In this document: positions 41,774-50,756 of the stretch, piece after piece
How positions within the stretch are numbered: position 1 is the first letter of the stretch
Layout of the letters: each line of letters opens with the position of its first letter
Source of the DNA: Streptomyces spiralis
GTDB taxonomy: Bacteria > Actinomycetota > Actinomycetes > Streptomycetales > Streptomycetaceae
Direction of reading: 5' to 3'
DNA: 64,000 bases
NCBI RefSeq assembly: GCF_014654675.1
Contig: NZ_BNBC01000023.1
Span: 63,324 to 127,323, forward strand
Translations under genes and position numbers: made by a program
Notes under the pieces: generated by a model
The model's database searches: none
What the model saw: only the letters and a program-made list of their open reading frames with translations
Told to the model about the DNA's origin: nothing

Positions 41774-44700
41774 GTGCCAGGCTCATCGATACGTCAGACT
41801 CATGTGGGGGACCGGCGCCGTCCGGGACGGCGAGCTCTCGGCGCCGTCGCGACGGCCGCCCTGGTGGCCGCAGCGACGGCCATGACCGTCACGCCCGCCT
41901 CGGCGGCAGCGGGCCGGGGCGAGGTCAAGGACCCGGTCTCCTACGTCAACCCGCTGATCGGCTCGTCCAACGCGGGCAACACCTACCCCGGCGCCGTCCG
42001 GCCGTTCGGCATGCTGGCGTGGAGTCCGCAGAACTCCCGCGGCAACCAGGTCTCGACCCCCGCTCCGGGCGGTTACCAGTACAACGCGACGAAGATCCGG
42101 GGCTTCAGCCTCACGCACCTCAACGGCGTCGGATGCTCCGGCGCCAACGGTGACATCCCGATCATGCCGTACGTCGGCGACGTCGACTCCTCGCCCACTG
42201 CCGACACCACCGACTCCAAGTACGCCAGCACCTTCTCCCACGCCAACGAGACGGCATCGGCCGGCTCTTACAAGGTGGGCCTGGACAGCGGCGCCTCCGC
42301 CGAGCTGACGGCCACCCCCCGTACCGGCTCGGGACGGTTCGGCTTCCCCGCGGACAAGCCCGCCAGCATGCTGTTCCGCACGTCGAACTCCGAGAGCGGC
42401 AGCACGGCCGCCGACGTCCACGTGAACGCCGCCGACAGGACCGTGACCGGGTCGGTCAGCGCCGGCAACTTCTGCGGGCCGCAGAGCGCGAACAACCGCA
42501 AGGATCTGTACACGCTCTACTTCACCGCGCACTTCGACACGCCATTCGCCAAGTCCGGCACCTGGACGGACGGAAACCTGCAGCTGGGCTCCACCTCCGC
42601 CAAGGGCGGCACGGGCTTCACCTCGTCCGGCAACCCGGTGGCAGGCAAGGGCTCGGGGGCCTACGTCACCTTCCCGGCGGGCACCACCCACGTCCAGGTG
42701 AAGGTGGCCGTCTCCTACGTGAGCCCGCAGAACGCGGAGGCCAACCTCCGTGCGGAGAACCCGCCGGCCAAGACCTTCGGCGCCGTCGAGTCCCAGGCGA
42801 AGGCGGCCTGGAGGAAGGAACTGAGCAAGATCGAGGTGAGCGGCGGCAGCGACGCCCAGCGCACCACCTTCTACACCGCGCTCTACCATTCGATGCTGGA
42901 GCCGACCCTCACCAGCGACGTCGACGGCCGCTACCTGGGCGCCGACCGCAAGCCGCACAGGCTGGCCAAGGGGCAGAAGGCGCAGTACGGCACCTTCTCC
43001 GGCTGGGACCAGTACCGCGCCCAGGTGCAGTTGATGACCCTGCTGAACCCGAAGGCCGGCAGCGACTACGCCCAGTCCCTGTTCAACTACGCACAGCAGA
43101 GGGGCGGCGAGTGGGACCGCTGGCTGCTGGAGAACGGCAAGACCAGCGTCATGTCCGGCGACCCCTCCGACCCGGCGCTCGCCGGCATCTACGCCTTCGG
43201 CGGTCATGACTTCGACGTGAAGGGCGCCCTGAAGTCGCTGGTGACCGCCGCGACCGTGCCCACGGCGAACGACTCGGACAGTGCGGGCTGCAACGTGGAG
43301 TGCGTGGGGCAACGCCCCGCGCTCGACAAGTACCTGACCCTCGGTTACGTACCGTCCGACGGCTGCCACTGCTGGGGCGGCGCCGCCGAGACACTGGAGG
43401 ACGCGGCGGCCGACTTCGCCCTCTCCTCGCTCGCCGGCCGGATCGGCGACCACGCCACCGAGAGGAAGTTCCTCGACCGCTCCGGCAACTGGACCAACGT
43501 CTTCGACCCCAACGCCACACCGCAGGGCGGCTACATCCGTGACCGCAAGGCCGACGGCACCTGGGTGGGGACGTTCACCCCGGGCACCGGCAGCGGATTC
43601 GTCGAGGGAACCAGCGCCCGCTACACCTGGATGGTCTACTCCGACGTGGCGGGGCTCGCCAGTGCCATGGGCGGCCGCGACGCGGCCGTCGCCCGCCTCG
43701 ACTCCTTCTTCCGCACCCCCGACGGGGCCTTCGACTTCTCCGCCGAGGACGGCACGCGCTACGACCCGACCAACGAACCCGACATCAACGCGCCCTACCT
43801 CTACGACTACCTCGGAACGCCGTACAAGACGCAGGAGACGGTCCGCGCGGAGATGGACCAGCTGTGGAACGACACCCCCGGCGGTATCCCCGGCAACGAC
43901 GACGCCGGGACGATGTCGTCCTGGTACGTCTTCTCGGCGCTGGGCATGTACCCGCAGGTGCCCAGCCGTGCCGACATGGTGCTCTCGGCACCGCTGTTCC
44001 CGCACGCCGTGATCCACACCGGGAACCACAGGACCATCACGGTCAACGCGCCCGCCGCGTCCGCGGACAACCTCTACATCCAGAGCCTGAGGACCGACGA
44101 CAAGAAGTCCGACAAGCCCTGGGTCCCCGCCTCGTTCGTCACCCACGGCGGCACCCTGGACTACACCCTCGGATCCAAGCCCGACACCTCCTGGGGCAGC
44201 GCCAAGGCCGATGCGCCGCCGTCCTTCCCGGGCGGCGGAGTGAAGTTCTTCACCGGCCTCACCCCCTCCAAGCTCAAGGCCGAGCCCGGTGGTGACGCCG
44301 CCACCGCGACGGTCAGGGTGCAGGCACTCCAGGAGCAGGACACCGAGGTCCACTGGACCGCCACACCCCCGGCGGGCATCACGGTGACACCCTCCCAGGG
44401 CGAGTTCACGGTGCCGGGCGGCGGATCAGCCGGCGCGAAGGTCTCCGTCTCGGCCGCTGCCGGGACGAAGGAGGGCTTCTACACCGTCCCGGTGACGTTC
44501 ACGTCGTCGTCGGGTACGGCGCTGCCGAAGACGTCCGCATCGGTGACCGTCGCCGCCCGGAACAGCATGCTGTGGAACGTCAACAGCAACGGAATCTCGG
44601 CCGACGACACCGACCCGCAGGCCAACTTCGACGGCGAGGGCTGGAGTTACTCGGCCACCGCCCTCGCAGCCGTCGGCGTGGAACCGGGCGGCACCGTCTC

Positions 44701-45139
44701 CTCCGGCGGCTTCACCTTCACCTGGCCCGGGGCCGCCGCCGGTGACCCCGACAACATCGAGGTCGTCGGAGGCGGTCAGGTGCTCGCCGTACCGGCGGCC
44801 GCCGGCGCCACGAAGCTGAGTTTCCTGGGCAGTGCGGCGGAAGGGGCGGCGAGCGGCACGGTGACGCTCACGTACACCGACGGCACGACCCAGCAGGCCC
44901 AGATCGGCTTCAGCGACTGGACGCTCGGCGGCGGTTCGCAGAAGCCCTCCTTCGGCAACACGGTCGCCGTCACCACCGCCTACCGTGACGTACAGGGTGG
45001 CGGCAAGGACCCGGTGGCCACGGACGTCTTCGCCACCGCGCCCGTCGCGCTGGAGGCGGGCAAGCAGCTCGCGAGTGTGACGCTGCCCGCCACGACGAAC
45101 GGCGGCGTGATCCACATCTTCGCGGCGGCGACCGCCTGA
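41774..45139 (+). CDS. GH92 alpha-mannosidase, secreted
   Basis: An 1121-aa exported enzyme. A basic, Arg-rich signal peptide ends at PASAAAG; the GH92 catalytic region spans about 50-830 (DPVSYVNPLIGSSNAGNTYPGAVRPFGM at its start). Catalytic-region motifs: NEPDIN near 667 and GNDDAGTMSSW near 707, where the acid and base of Ca-dependent exo-alpha-mannosidases lie. The C-terminal third has a NEW3-like Ig domain and a beta-sandwich. GTG 41774 is chosen (GGAAGGG 8 nt upstream); a GTG at 41804 is possible. Probably sugar-regulated through the upstream palindrome. Confidence 0.94.
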   Translation: MPGSSIRQTHVGDRRRPGRRALGAVATAALVAAATAMTVTPASAAAGRGEVKDPVSYVNPLIGSSNAGNTYPGAVRPFGMLAWSPQNSRGNQVSTPAPGGYQYNATKIRGFSLTHLNGVGCSGANGDIPIMPYVGDVDSSPTADTTDSKYASTFSHANETASAGSYKVGLDSGASAELTATPRTGSGRFGFPADKPASMLFRTSNSESGSTAADVHVNAADRTVTGSVSAGNFCGPQSANNRKDLYTLYFTAHFDTPFAKSGTWTDGNLQLGSTSAKGGTGFTSSGNPVAGKGSGAYVTFPAGTTHVQVKVAVSYVSPQNAEANLRAENPPAKTFGAVESQAKAAWRKELSKIEVSGGSDAQRTTFYTALYHSMLEPTLTSDVDGRYLGADRKPHRLAKGQKAQYGTFSGWDQYRAQVQLMTLLNPKAGSDYAQSLFNYAQQRGGEWDRWLLENGKTSVMSGDPSDPALAGIYAFGGHDFDVKGALKSLVTAATVPTANDSDSAGCNVECVGQRPALDKYLTLGYVPSDGCHCWGGAAETLEDAAADFALSSLAGRIGDHATERKFLDRSGNWTNVFDPNATPQGGYIRDRKADGTWVGTFTPGTGSGFVEGTSARYTWMVYSDVAGLASAMGGRDAAVARLDSFFRTPDGAFDFSAEDGTRYDPTNEPDINAPYLYDYLGTPYKTQETVRAEMDQLWNDTPGGIPGNDDAGTMSSWYVFSALGMYPQVPSRADMVLSAPLFPHAVIHTGNHRTITVNAPAASADNLYIQSLRTDDKKSDKPWVPASFVTHGGTLDYTLGSKPDTSWGSAKADAPPSFPGGGVKFFTGLTPSKLKAEPGGDAATATVRVQALQEQDTEVHWTATPPAGITVTPSQGEFTVPGGGSAGAKVSVSAAAGTKEGFYTVPVTFTSSSGTALPKTSASVTVAARNSMLWNVNSNGISADDTDPQANFDGEGWSYSATALAAVGVEPGGTVSSGGFTFTWPGAAAGDPDNIEVVGGGQVLAVPAAAGATKLSFLGSAAEGAASGTVTLTYTDGTTQQAQIGFSDWTLGGGSQKPSFGNTVAVTTAYRDVQGGGKDPVATDVFATAPVALEAGKQLASVTLPATTNGGVIHIFAAATA

Positions 45140-45170
45140 CCGCCGATCCGACCGGTTGCGGCCACGCACA

Positions 45171-45204
45171 GGCCTGCTCAGCCCTGAGAAGGGTTGAGCA
45201 GGCC
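45171..45204. terminator. hairpin terminator between convergent genes
   Basis: GGCCTGCTCA (45171-45180) / TGAGCAGGCC (45195-45204) with an inner CCCT/AGGG stem and GAGA loop; one G-U pair joins the two stems. It overlaps the last codons of the minus-strand acetyltransferase. Confidence 0.75.
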
Positions 45205-45720
45205 TTCGCCACGTACCAGTTCGGTGGCCAGGAGGTCCATCAGGAGACCGTCGTGCCAGGTGCCGTCCGGGCCACGCTCGTACTGCCGCATGATGCCGAC
45301 CGGCCGGAAGCCGACCTTTGTGTAGCAGCGGATCGCCGCGGTGTTGTCGGCCGCCGGATCGATGATCAAACGGTGATAGCCGTGGACATCGATGAGATGG
45401 CAGGCCAGAGTCCGCACGGCCTCGGTGCCCAGGCCCCTTCCATGCACCGTGGGATCGAGGAAGAGATCGATGCCGGCGTGCCGGTAGTCCGGCTCGTCCT
45501 CGGCGTACCACTGGATCATGCCGATGATCCGTTGTCCGTGGTCGATGGTCAGGGGCCGGGTGCCGGGGTCCTCCAGATCGGCTGCGATCTCTGCCTCGAG
45601 TTCGTCTCCGCCTCTCCAGCGTGCACGCACTTCGGGCGTGGCCCGGATGGCGGCCAAGGCACGGAGGTCTTCACGGACGGTGGGGCGGAGGATGAGGGAG
45701 GCCCCGCGCAGCACAGTCAT
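45178..45720 (-). CDS. GNAT acetyltransferase, RimJ/AAC(6')-like
   Basis: A 180-aa GNAT protein (LILRPTVREDLRALAAI...GMIQWYAEDEPDYRHAGIDLFLDPTVHGRGLGTEAVRTL...HRLIIDPAADNTAAIRCYTKVGFRPVG). The acetyl-CoA loop HGRGLG is intact. The layout is that of aminoglycoside 6'-acetyltransferase-like members, but the acceptor cannot be deduced. Monocistronic, convergent with GH92. Confidence 0.88.
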   Translation of the reverse strand: MTVLRGASLILRPTVREDLRALAAIRATPEVRARWRGGDELEAEIAADLEDPGTRPLTIDHGQRIIGMIQWYAEDEPDYRHAGIDLFLDPTVHGRGLGTEAVRTLACHLIDVHGYHRLIIDPAADNTAAIRCYTKVGFRPVGIMRQYERGPDGTWHDGLLMDLLATELVRGEGLLNPSQG

Positions 45721-45850
45721 GACCGGAACCTTACGTGACCGGCGGGCCTCGGATCGGCTCGGTGCCGATGCCGGATGCCGGTTTCCGCCCCGGTCGGGAT
45801 GCGCGTCACCAAGTGTGACTGAGCACCTTGTGGGTTCTGCCGTCCTTCCG

Positions 45851-45868
45851 ATGAGTACCTGTACTCAT
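45851..45868. promoter_or_regulatory. perfect palindrome upstream of the SCO4225-like gene
   Basis: ATGAGTACCTGTACTCAT: 8-bp arms, 2-bp centre, 63 bp before the ATG at 45932. An operator for an unknown regulator is likely. Confidence 0.55.
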
Positions 45869-45931
45869 GCCTGGGCGCTTCCTGTGGCCCACCGTGGAAT
45901 CACCGACCCGACCGACCCGAGGGAACGCCCG

Positions 45932-46687
45932 ATGCCGACTGCCGCTCGCCCACGCCGTCTTCCGCGCCTGCGCCGGCTCCTCGGCCTGGCCACGGACAAC
46001 TGGCTCGCCCGCATCTATCTGGCTGTGCTCGCCGCCTCTGTGCTGGTCATGTTCCTTTCTCCGGAGAGCACCCTCGCCGCGAGCCCTCTGGTACTCACGG
46101 CGCCCCTCTCCTTCGTGGGCGTGGTCCTCCCCTTCGGGCCCGGCACGGAGGGCGGCGGAGCGTCCGAGGTGCTGGCCACCGGTTACTGGGTCGCATGGCT
46201 TCTGTTGTGCGCACTTGTGAACGCCGCCGTGCTCGGTGCCCTCGCCGCGCGGTCCGCGACCCCCGAATCGCCCGGCGCGCGTGACTCCCTCCCGCCTGTC
46301 CCGGACTCGTCCGGACAAGCGGCGAGAGACATGGCGCGTTCTGCGCGGGCCCGCCGTCGAGGAGCTCGGGTCCTGCTGATGCCCGCGGTGGACAACTGGC
46401 TCGCGCGCGGGTATCTCGCCGTGGCCGCGGCGTCGCTGGGGTTCTTCCTGTACGCCGTGTTCGTGTCGCAGGACCCGGGATTCGCCGGGATCTGGCCGCT
46501 CATGGCCACCGCACCGCTCAGCATCCTCGCCCTGCTGGTGGCAAGCCCCGCGGAGTACTCCTCGTTCTCCTGGCTGAGCCCGCTGATCTTCTCCGCCGGT
46601 GTCGCCGTGTCCGCGTTGCTCAACGCCGTACTGCTCGGCCTGCTCGCACACAGGCTGCGGGCGCGGGAACCACGCTCGGCCACCTGA
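45932..46687 (+). CDS. SCO4225-family membrane protein, tandem duplicated
   Basis: A 251-aa membrane protein made of two copies of one module: residues ~20-107 (DNWLARIYLAVLAAS...LTAPLSFVG) and ~148-245 (DNWLARGYLAVAAAS...ATAPLSILA), each with three hydrophobic segments, joined by a Pro/Ser/Arg-rich cytosolic-type linker. Ordinary SCO4225-like proteins have one module. GAGGGA is 7 nt before the ATG. Function unknown. Confidence 0.85.
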   Translation: MPTAARPRRLPRLRRLLGLATDNWLARIYLAVLAASVLVMFLSPESTLAASPLVLTAPLSFVGVVLPFGPGTEGGGASEVLATGYWVAWLLLCALVNAAVLGALAARSATPESPGARDSLPPVPDSSGQAARDMARSARARRRGARVLLMPAVDNWLARGYLAVAAASLGFFLYAVFVSQDPGFAGIWPLMATAPLSILALLVASPAEYSSFSWLSPLIFSAGVAVSALLNAVLLGLLAHRLRAREPRSAT

Positions 46688-46846
46688 GCGACGCGCGAAA
46701 CAGCTCGGGCCTTTCCGGGTCGACGGGACCGGAAGGGGCCATGACGGACGCCGGTTCCGTGCACCGGCATGGACGAGGCAGGGCCCCTGTCCGCGGGCAG
46801 TTCTGCGGACGAGGCCCTGCCAGGTGTCGGGGCGTCAGGAGACGCG

Positions 46847-47641
46847 TCAGCTCTTGGCGTTGAGGACGGGGTAGTAGCCGGAGGCGTGGCCCGTGGCGGT
46901 GGGGTGGTAGGACTCCCAGCTCGGGGAGACCACCAGGGAGTGCAGCCAGTCGTCCCCGGAGCACAGTTCGTGGCCGTTGAAGGTGGAGCGGACGTCACCG
47001 AAGACGAAGCCGTGGGCCGCCGCCCGGCCGGCGATGACGTTGTCGAGGACGTCCGCGGCCTCGTCGATCTTGCGGTGCTTCGTGTCGCTGAGCCCGACGC
47101 AGAAGACGCCGAGCGTGTACACGTGCGGGTACCCCAGAACGACCACCTTGGCATTGGGCGCCTTGGCGCGGATCGCGTTGTAGGTGGCGTCGAGGCGGGC
47201 GGGAAGCGTGTTCTGGGCGTAGCTCTCGGCCTGGTTGACCCGGTTGACGCAGTCGGTGTCGGAACCGGTGACGCAGGTGGTCATGACGTCGGAGAAGCCC
47301 GCGTCGTTGCCGCCGATGGTGAGGGAGACCAGTGTGGTGGAGGAGTTGAGGGGCCCGAGCTGGGAGTTGGTCACATCCGTGGTCACCGCTCCCGAGCAGG
47401 AGGTGTCGGCGAACGCCGAGGGGGCGTGGGCGTTCTTCCACAGGTACGGGTAGGCGTTGAAGCTGCGGTGGCAGCTACCGCTGTTACTGTCGTAGTTCCC
47501 GGCGCCGTTGCCGGCGGAGTAGGAGTCCCCCAGCGCGACGTAGACCGGTCCGGCGGCCTGTGCGGGAACGGCCAGGGTCAGGCTGAGCAGCGTGGCGAAG
47601 CACAGTGTGGCGAGAGCTGTCAGGGACTTGATGGGTCTCAC
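46847..47641 (-). CDS. secreted SGNH/GDSL hydrolase (lipase/esterase)
   Basis: A 264-aa exported hydrolase. Signal peptide to VPAQA, then block I GDSYSAGNGAG (nucleophile Ser), block III GGNDAGF and C-terminal block V SWESYHPTATGH. Six cysteines likely form three disulfides as in Streptomyces extracellular SGNH lipases and phospholipases. GTG 47641 is preceded by GGGAGG with a 4-nt gap. Confidence 0.93.
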   Translation of the reverse strand: MRPIKSLTALATLCFATLLSLTLAVPAQAAGPVYVALGDSYSAGNGAGNYDSNSGSCHRSFNAYPYLWKNAHAPSAFADTSCSGAVTTDVTNSQLGPLNSSTTLVSLTIGGNDAGFSDVMTTCVTGSDTDCVNRVNQAESYAQNTLPARLDATYNAIRAKAPNAKVVVLGYPHVYTLGVFCVGLSDTKHRKIDEAADVLDNVIAGRAAAHGFVFGDVRSTFNGHELCSGDDWLHSLVVSPSWESYHPTATGHASGYYPVLNAKS

Positions 47642-47860
47642 GAAACCTCCCGAAGCAAGAGCCGGCTGCCAGGGGTGGGGCAGCAGGCGGGTGACTGGAA
47701 CGTCGTGTTCATGGCAGGACCGCGCGGACTTGCGCGTCCTGGCCATGCCTTGGGTGCGGGCAAGTCGAACGTGAAGGGCCGCCGTGCTGAGGGGCGGTGG
47801 GCGCACGACGGATGACGGAGCATCCGGTGTGTGTGCTGTGAGGGAGTGATCAGCTGAGCA

Positions 47861-48258
47861 TCAGTGCGGGGTGACGCCGTACGGGCTCAGCACCTCGGTC
47901 ATGGCCCGGAACGGGGCGATACTGTCCGAGGTGCAGGTGTCGCTGCCGCCGGAGAGCGGACCGCTCGCCGTCGTGCCGTCGAGCGGGGGAACGCCCAGAT
48001 CGGCGGGCGCAGCACACATGTTGGTCTGGATGAGGCGGCAGACGCTCTGGCCGCTTGCGTGGTTGACGGTGGCGCTCAGGGCTCGGGCGGTGCCGCCGTG
48101 GCCATGGTGGGGGGCCCGGTCCGGAGTCGGGGGCCCCCGTCCGGGCGGCGCCCGGGATGCTCGGTGGCCTGTGTCGTGAGCGCTGCCGCCGCCGACAGGT
48201 GGGACGCCGTGGCGATCGGTCCGGCGGGTGGTGTGGTGTTGGACGTCCTGATCCGCAC
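47861..48258 (-). pseudogene. small uncharacterised gene, possibly frameshifted
   Basis: A GTG at 48258 has a strong AGGAGG 5 nt upstream and a promoter (below), giving a 60-codon frame that stops at 48076. A different frame then reads GTARALSATVNHASGQSVC and ...MCAAPADLGVPPLDGTTASG to a stop at 47861, with protein-like composition and three Cys. The two may be halves of one small secreted-type protein split by a frameshift near 48100-48150. I do not recognise either part. Confidence 0.3.
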
Positions 48259-48327
48259 GCGTTCCTCCTGAAGGTGGGGAGGTCGGTCAGCAGGTACGAC
48301 AACGGCACGGGAGTTCGCCGAGCCCGC

Positions 48328-48355
48328 AGGCTAGGCATGCTCCTGACAAGTTCAA
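48328..48355 (-). promoter_or_regulatory. promoter of the small gene
   Basis: Minus strand -35 TTGAAC (48355-48350), 16-bp spacer, -10 TAGCCT (48333-48328). The AATAC/GTATT mini-dyad (48354-48367) overlaps the -35. Confidence 0.45.
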
Positions 48356-48430
48356 TACGAGAGTATTCCGGGGTGCGGGGCGGTCGGCAAGGAGTCGGCG
48401 GGGAGAATTTACGCGCGTAGCCCCGGGACG

Positions 48431-48460
48431 TGTCCCAAAGGGACATCAACCCCCTTTGGG
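48431..48460. repeat. overlapping inverted repeats
   Basis: TGTCCC/GGGACA (48431-48445) and CCCAAAGGG (48434-48442)/CCCTTTGGG (48452-48460) share bases and exclude each other. Could be a terminator for the tetR gene's minus-strand transcript or an operator. Confidence 0.4.
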
Positions 48461-48510
48461 CGGCGCGCAGATGAGCCGACGTCATGGCCCGGTGGCCGAA
48501 GCCGCCGGCG

Positions 48511-49218
48511 TCACGCCCCGACGCGGGACAGCTGCACGTCTATGTGCTCCAGCAGCATCTCCAGGGCGGCCGGGAAGGCGCTGTGCGGCATGCGCCGGGC
48601 GAGGAGATGCGCGGTGGCGGCGATGTTGGGATGAGACTCGGCGGGCAGGCGCGCATACGTGGACCGCCACATCTCCTCGTCCCGCGTACGAGCCTCGTCC
48701 GCCAGCGCGAGGGATCCGGCGTCGAGCGCGGCGAAGGCGAGACTCTGGTCGATGAACGCGTGGTACACGCCGACCGCCACCGGGTCGGGCAGCCCGGCGC
48801 CGCGCAGGATGCCGAGGATGGTCTCGTCCACCGCGATCTCGCGTGGTCTGCCGGTGACCCGGCTGGCGGTGAGGACGGCGGCCTGCGGGTGGGCGAGGTA
48901 GGAGGCGTGGATGGCCCGCCCCAGAGCACGCGGGTCCGCGCGCCAGTCACCGGTGGACGTCCAGCTGTCCAGGGCCCGCCCCATCAGCTCGTCCCCGATG
49001 GCCCGGGCCAGATCGTCCATGCCCGCGAAATAGCGGTACAGAGTGCTCGGATCGGCGCCGAGCGCCGCCCCCAGACGGCGTGCCGTGAGCCCGGTGCTGC
49101 CGTGCTCGCGCAGCACGCGCAGAGCGGTGCGCACGATGATCTCCTCGGACAGCACGGTGCCGCCGTGTGTACGCCGGCGCCGCTGACGCGCGGCCTCCGG
49201 CACGACTTGCTTGGCCAT
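48511..49218 (-). CDS. TetR-family regulator
   Basis: A 235-aa TetR protein: Arg-rich N-tail, HTH at about 25-70 (SEEIIVRTALRVLREHGSTGLTARRLGAALGADPSTLYRYFAGMDDL) and TetR_C ligand domain. It is divergent from the saccharopine-dehydrogenase-like gene at 49381; CAACGCAGTTG (49296-49306) between them is a short palindromic operator candidate. It marks the left limit of the catabolic region. Confidence 0.92.
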   Translation of the reverse strand: MAKQVVPEAARQRRRRTHGGTVLSEEIIVRTALRVLREHGSTGLTARRLGAALGADPSTLYRYFAGMDDLARAIGDELMGRALDSWTSTGDWRADPRALGRAIHASYLAHPQAAVLTASRVTGRPREIAVDETILGILRGAGLPDPVAVGVYHAFIDQSLAFAALDAGSLALADEARTRDEEMWRSTYARLPAESHPNIAATAHLLARRMPHSAFPAALEMLLEHIDVQLSRVGA

Positions 49219-49295
49219 CTCCGCCGCACCCTCCTCCGGCCCGCCTGCATGCCGCCCGTACGCCACCTGCAAGCCGACTCGCCTCGAGCTTATGC

Positions 49296-49306
49296 CAACG
49301 CAGTTG
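49296..49306. promoter_or_regulatory. candidate TetR operator
   Basis: CAAC-GCA-GTTG in the divergent tetR/dehydrogenase region, overlapping TTGACC (49304-49309), a -35-like box for the plus-strand gene. Confidence 0.4.
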
Positions 49307-49380
49307 ACCTTACAGTCCCGCGTCGCGTTGCATCGACCCCGTCCGGAGGCACTCGCCTCCGGGAACGAAAGGTGTGTGAC

Positions 49381-50604
49381 ATGCGCGTACTTCTCGTGGG
49401 TGCGGGTGGCGTGGGGACGGCCGTCACCCGGATCGCGGCTCGCCGCGAGTTCCTCACCCACATGATCGTCGCCGACTACGACCTCTCCCGCGCCGAAGCC
49501 TCGGTCGCGGCGCTGGGGGAGCGCGGTGCCCGGTTCGGCGCACGGCGGGTGGACGCCTCGGACTGCGACGCGGTCCGCCGGATACTCCTCGAGGAACGGT
49601 GCGACGTGCTCCTCAACGCCACCGACCCCAGGTACGTGATGCCGCTCTTCACCGCGGCTCTGGAGGCCGGGGCGCACTACCTGGACATGGCGATGTCGCT
49701 GTCCGCCCCGCACGTCGCGCGTCCCTACGAGGAGTGCGGTGTGAAGCTCGGCGACGAACAGTTCGCCCTGGCCCGGCGCTGGGAGGACGCCGGACGGCTG
49801 GCGCTGGTCGGCATGGGTGTCGAGCCGGGGCTGTCCGACGTCTTCGCCCGGTACGCGGCCGACGAACTCTTCGACGACATCGAGGAGATCGGTGTCCGCG
49901 ACGGCGCGAACCTGACGGTCGAGGGCTACGGCTTCGCACCGTCCTTCAGCATCTGGACGACCATCGAGGAGTGCCTCAACCCTCCGGTGGTCTACGAAAG
50001 GGACCGCGGCTGGTTCACCACCGCCCCGTTCAGCGAGCCCGAGGTCTTCGACTTCCCCGAGGGCATCGGGCCGGTGGAGTGCGTCAACGTCGAACACGAA
50101 GAGGTTCTGCTGATCCCTCGCTGGGTGGACGCGCGCCGTGTCACGTTCAAGTACGGCCTCGGCGACGACTTCATCGCCAAACTGAAGACCCTCCACGAGT
50201 TGGGACTGGACGCGACGACCAGGGTGACGGTGCCTGGGGACGACGGGCCCGTACGCGTCTCCCCGCGCGACGTCGTCGCCGCGTGCCTGCCCGACCCGGC
50301 CGGACTGGGGGAGCGGATGACGGGCAAGACCTGTGCCGGCACATGGGTCAAGGGCACCAAGGACGGGTCGCCGCGTGAGGTGTACCTCTACCACGTGGTC
50401 GACAACCAGTGGTCGATGCGCGAGTACGGCTCGCAGGCCGTCCTCTGGCAGACGGCTGTCAACCCGGTCGTCGCCCTGGAACTGCTGTCCACCGGCGACT
50501 GGTCGGGCAAGGGCGTCCTCGGCCCGGAAGCTCTGCCCCCACGCCCCTTCCTGGACCTCCTCACCGCGTACGGCTCTCCTTGGGGCATGCGCGAAGAGAA
50601 CTGA
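49381..50604 (+). CDS. saccharopine dehydrogenase-family oxidoreductase
   Basis: A 407-aa NAD(P) enzyme: Rossmann fold at the N-terminus (MRVLLVGAGGVGTAVTRIAARR...IVADYDLSRAE), then the saccharopine-dehydrogenase C-domain (LVGMGVEPGLSDVFARYAADELFDDIEEIGVRDG). Members oxidise or form secondary amines linking two amino acids or an amine and aldehyde (lysine, carboxynorspermidine, homospermidine metabolism). GAAAGG precedes ATG. Likely regulated by the divergent TetR; it may process an amine related to the adjacent catabolic cluster (inference). Confidence 0.88.
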   Translation: MRVLLVGAGGVGTAVTRIAARREFLTHMIVADYDLSRAEASVAALGERGARFGARRVDASDCDAVRRILLEERCDVLLNATDPRYVMPLFTAALEAGAHYLDMAMSLSAPHVARPYEECGVKLGDEQFALARRWEDAGRLALVGMGVEPGLSDVFARYAADELFDDIEEIGVRDGANLTVEGYGFAPSFSIWTTIEECLNPPVVYERDRGWFTTAPFSEPEVFDFPEGIGPVECVNVEHEEVLLIPRWVDARRVTFKYGLGDDFIAKLKTLHELGLDATTRVTVPGDDGPVRVSPRDVVAACLPDPAGLGERMTGKTCAGTWVKGTKDGSPREVYLYHVVDNQWSMREYGSQAVLWQTAVNPVVALELLSTGDWSGKGVLGPEALPPRPFLDLLTAYGSPWGMREEN

Positions 50605-50654
50605 TCGCAGGCGAGGAGTGTCAGGGGCCACGCCCTCATGGCCGCCCGGACACG

Positions 50655-50693
50655 GCGAGGGCAGGGAGCGGGTGACCGCATCCCTGCCCTCGC
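50655..50693. terminator. bidirectional hairpin terminator
   Basis: GCGAGGGCAGGGA (50655-50667) / TCCCTGCCCTCGC (50681-50693), 13 perfect pairs, between convergent genes. Confidence 0.78.
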
Positions 50694-50756
50694 TCTCCCA
50701 CCTGCTGTGTGGGCGGTCGTCATGCGCTGCGGACGCGCGGCCTCCTCACGGGTCGC

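Noticed and set aside
41783..44353. 850-codon minus-strand frame over GH92
   Set aside because: Same reason: antisense shadow of a gene whose motifs are unmistakable.
48484..50604. long upstream extension of the saccharopine-dehydrogenase-like gene
   Set aside because: The family N-terminus (MRVLLVGAGGVG) begins at 49381 with a ribosome site; upstream codons are antisense to tetR.
48511..50631. 700-codon open frame on the minus strand
   Set aside because: Only its downstream third is TetR-like; the rest is the antisense of the saccharopine-dehydrogenase gene and lacks protein features. High GC keeps such frames open by chance.
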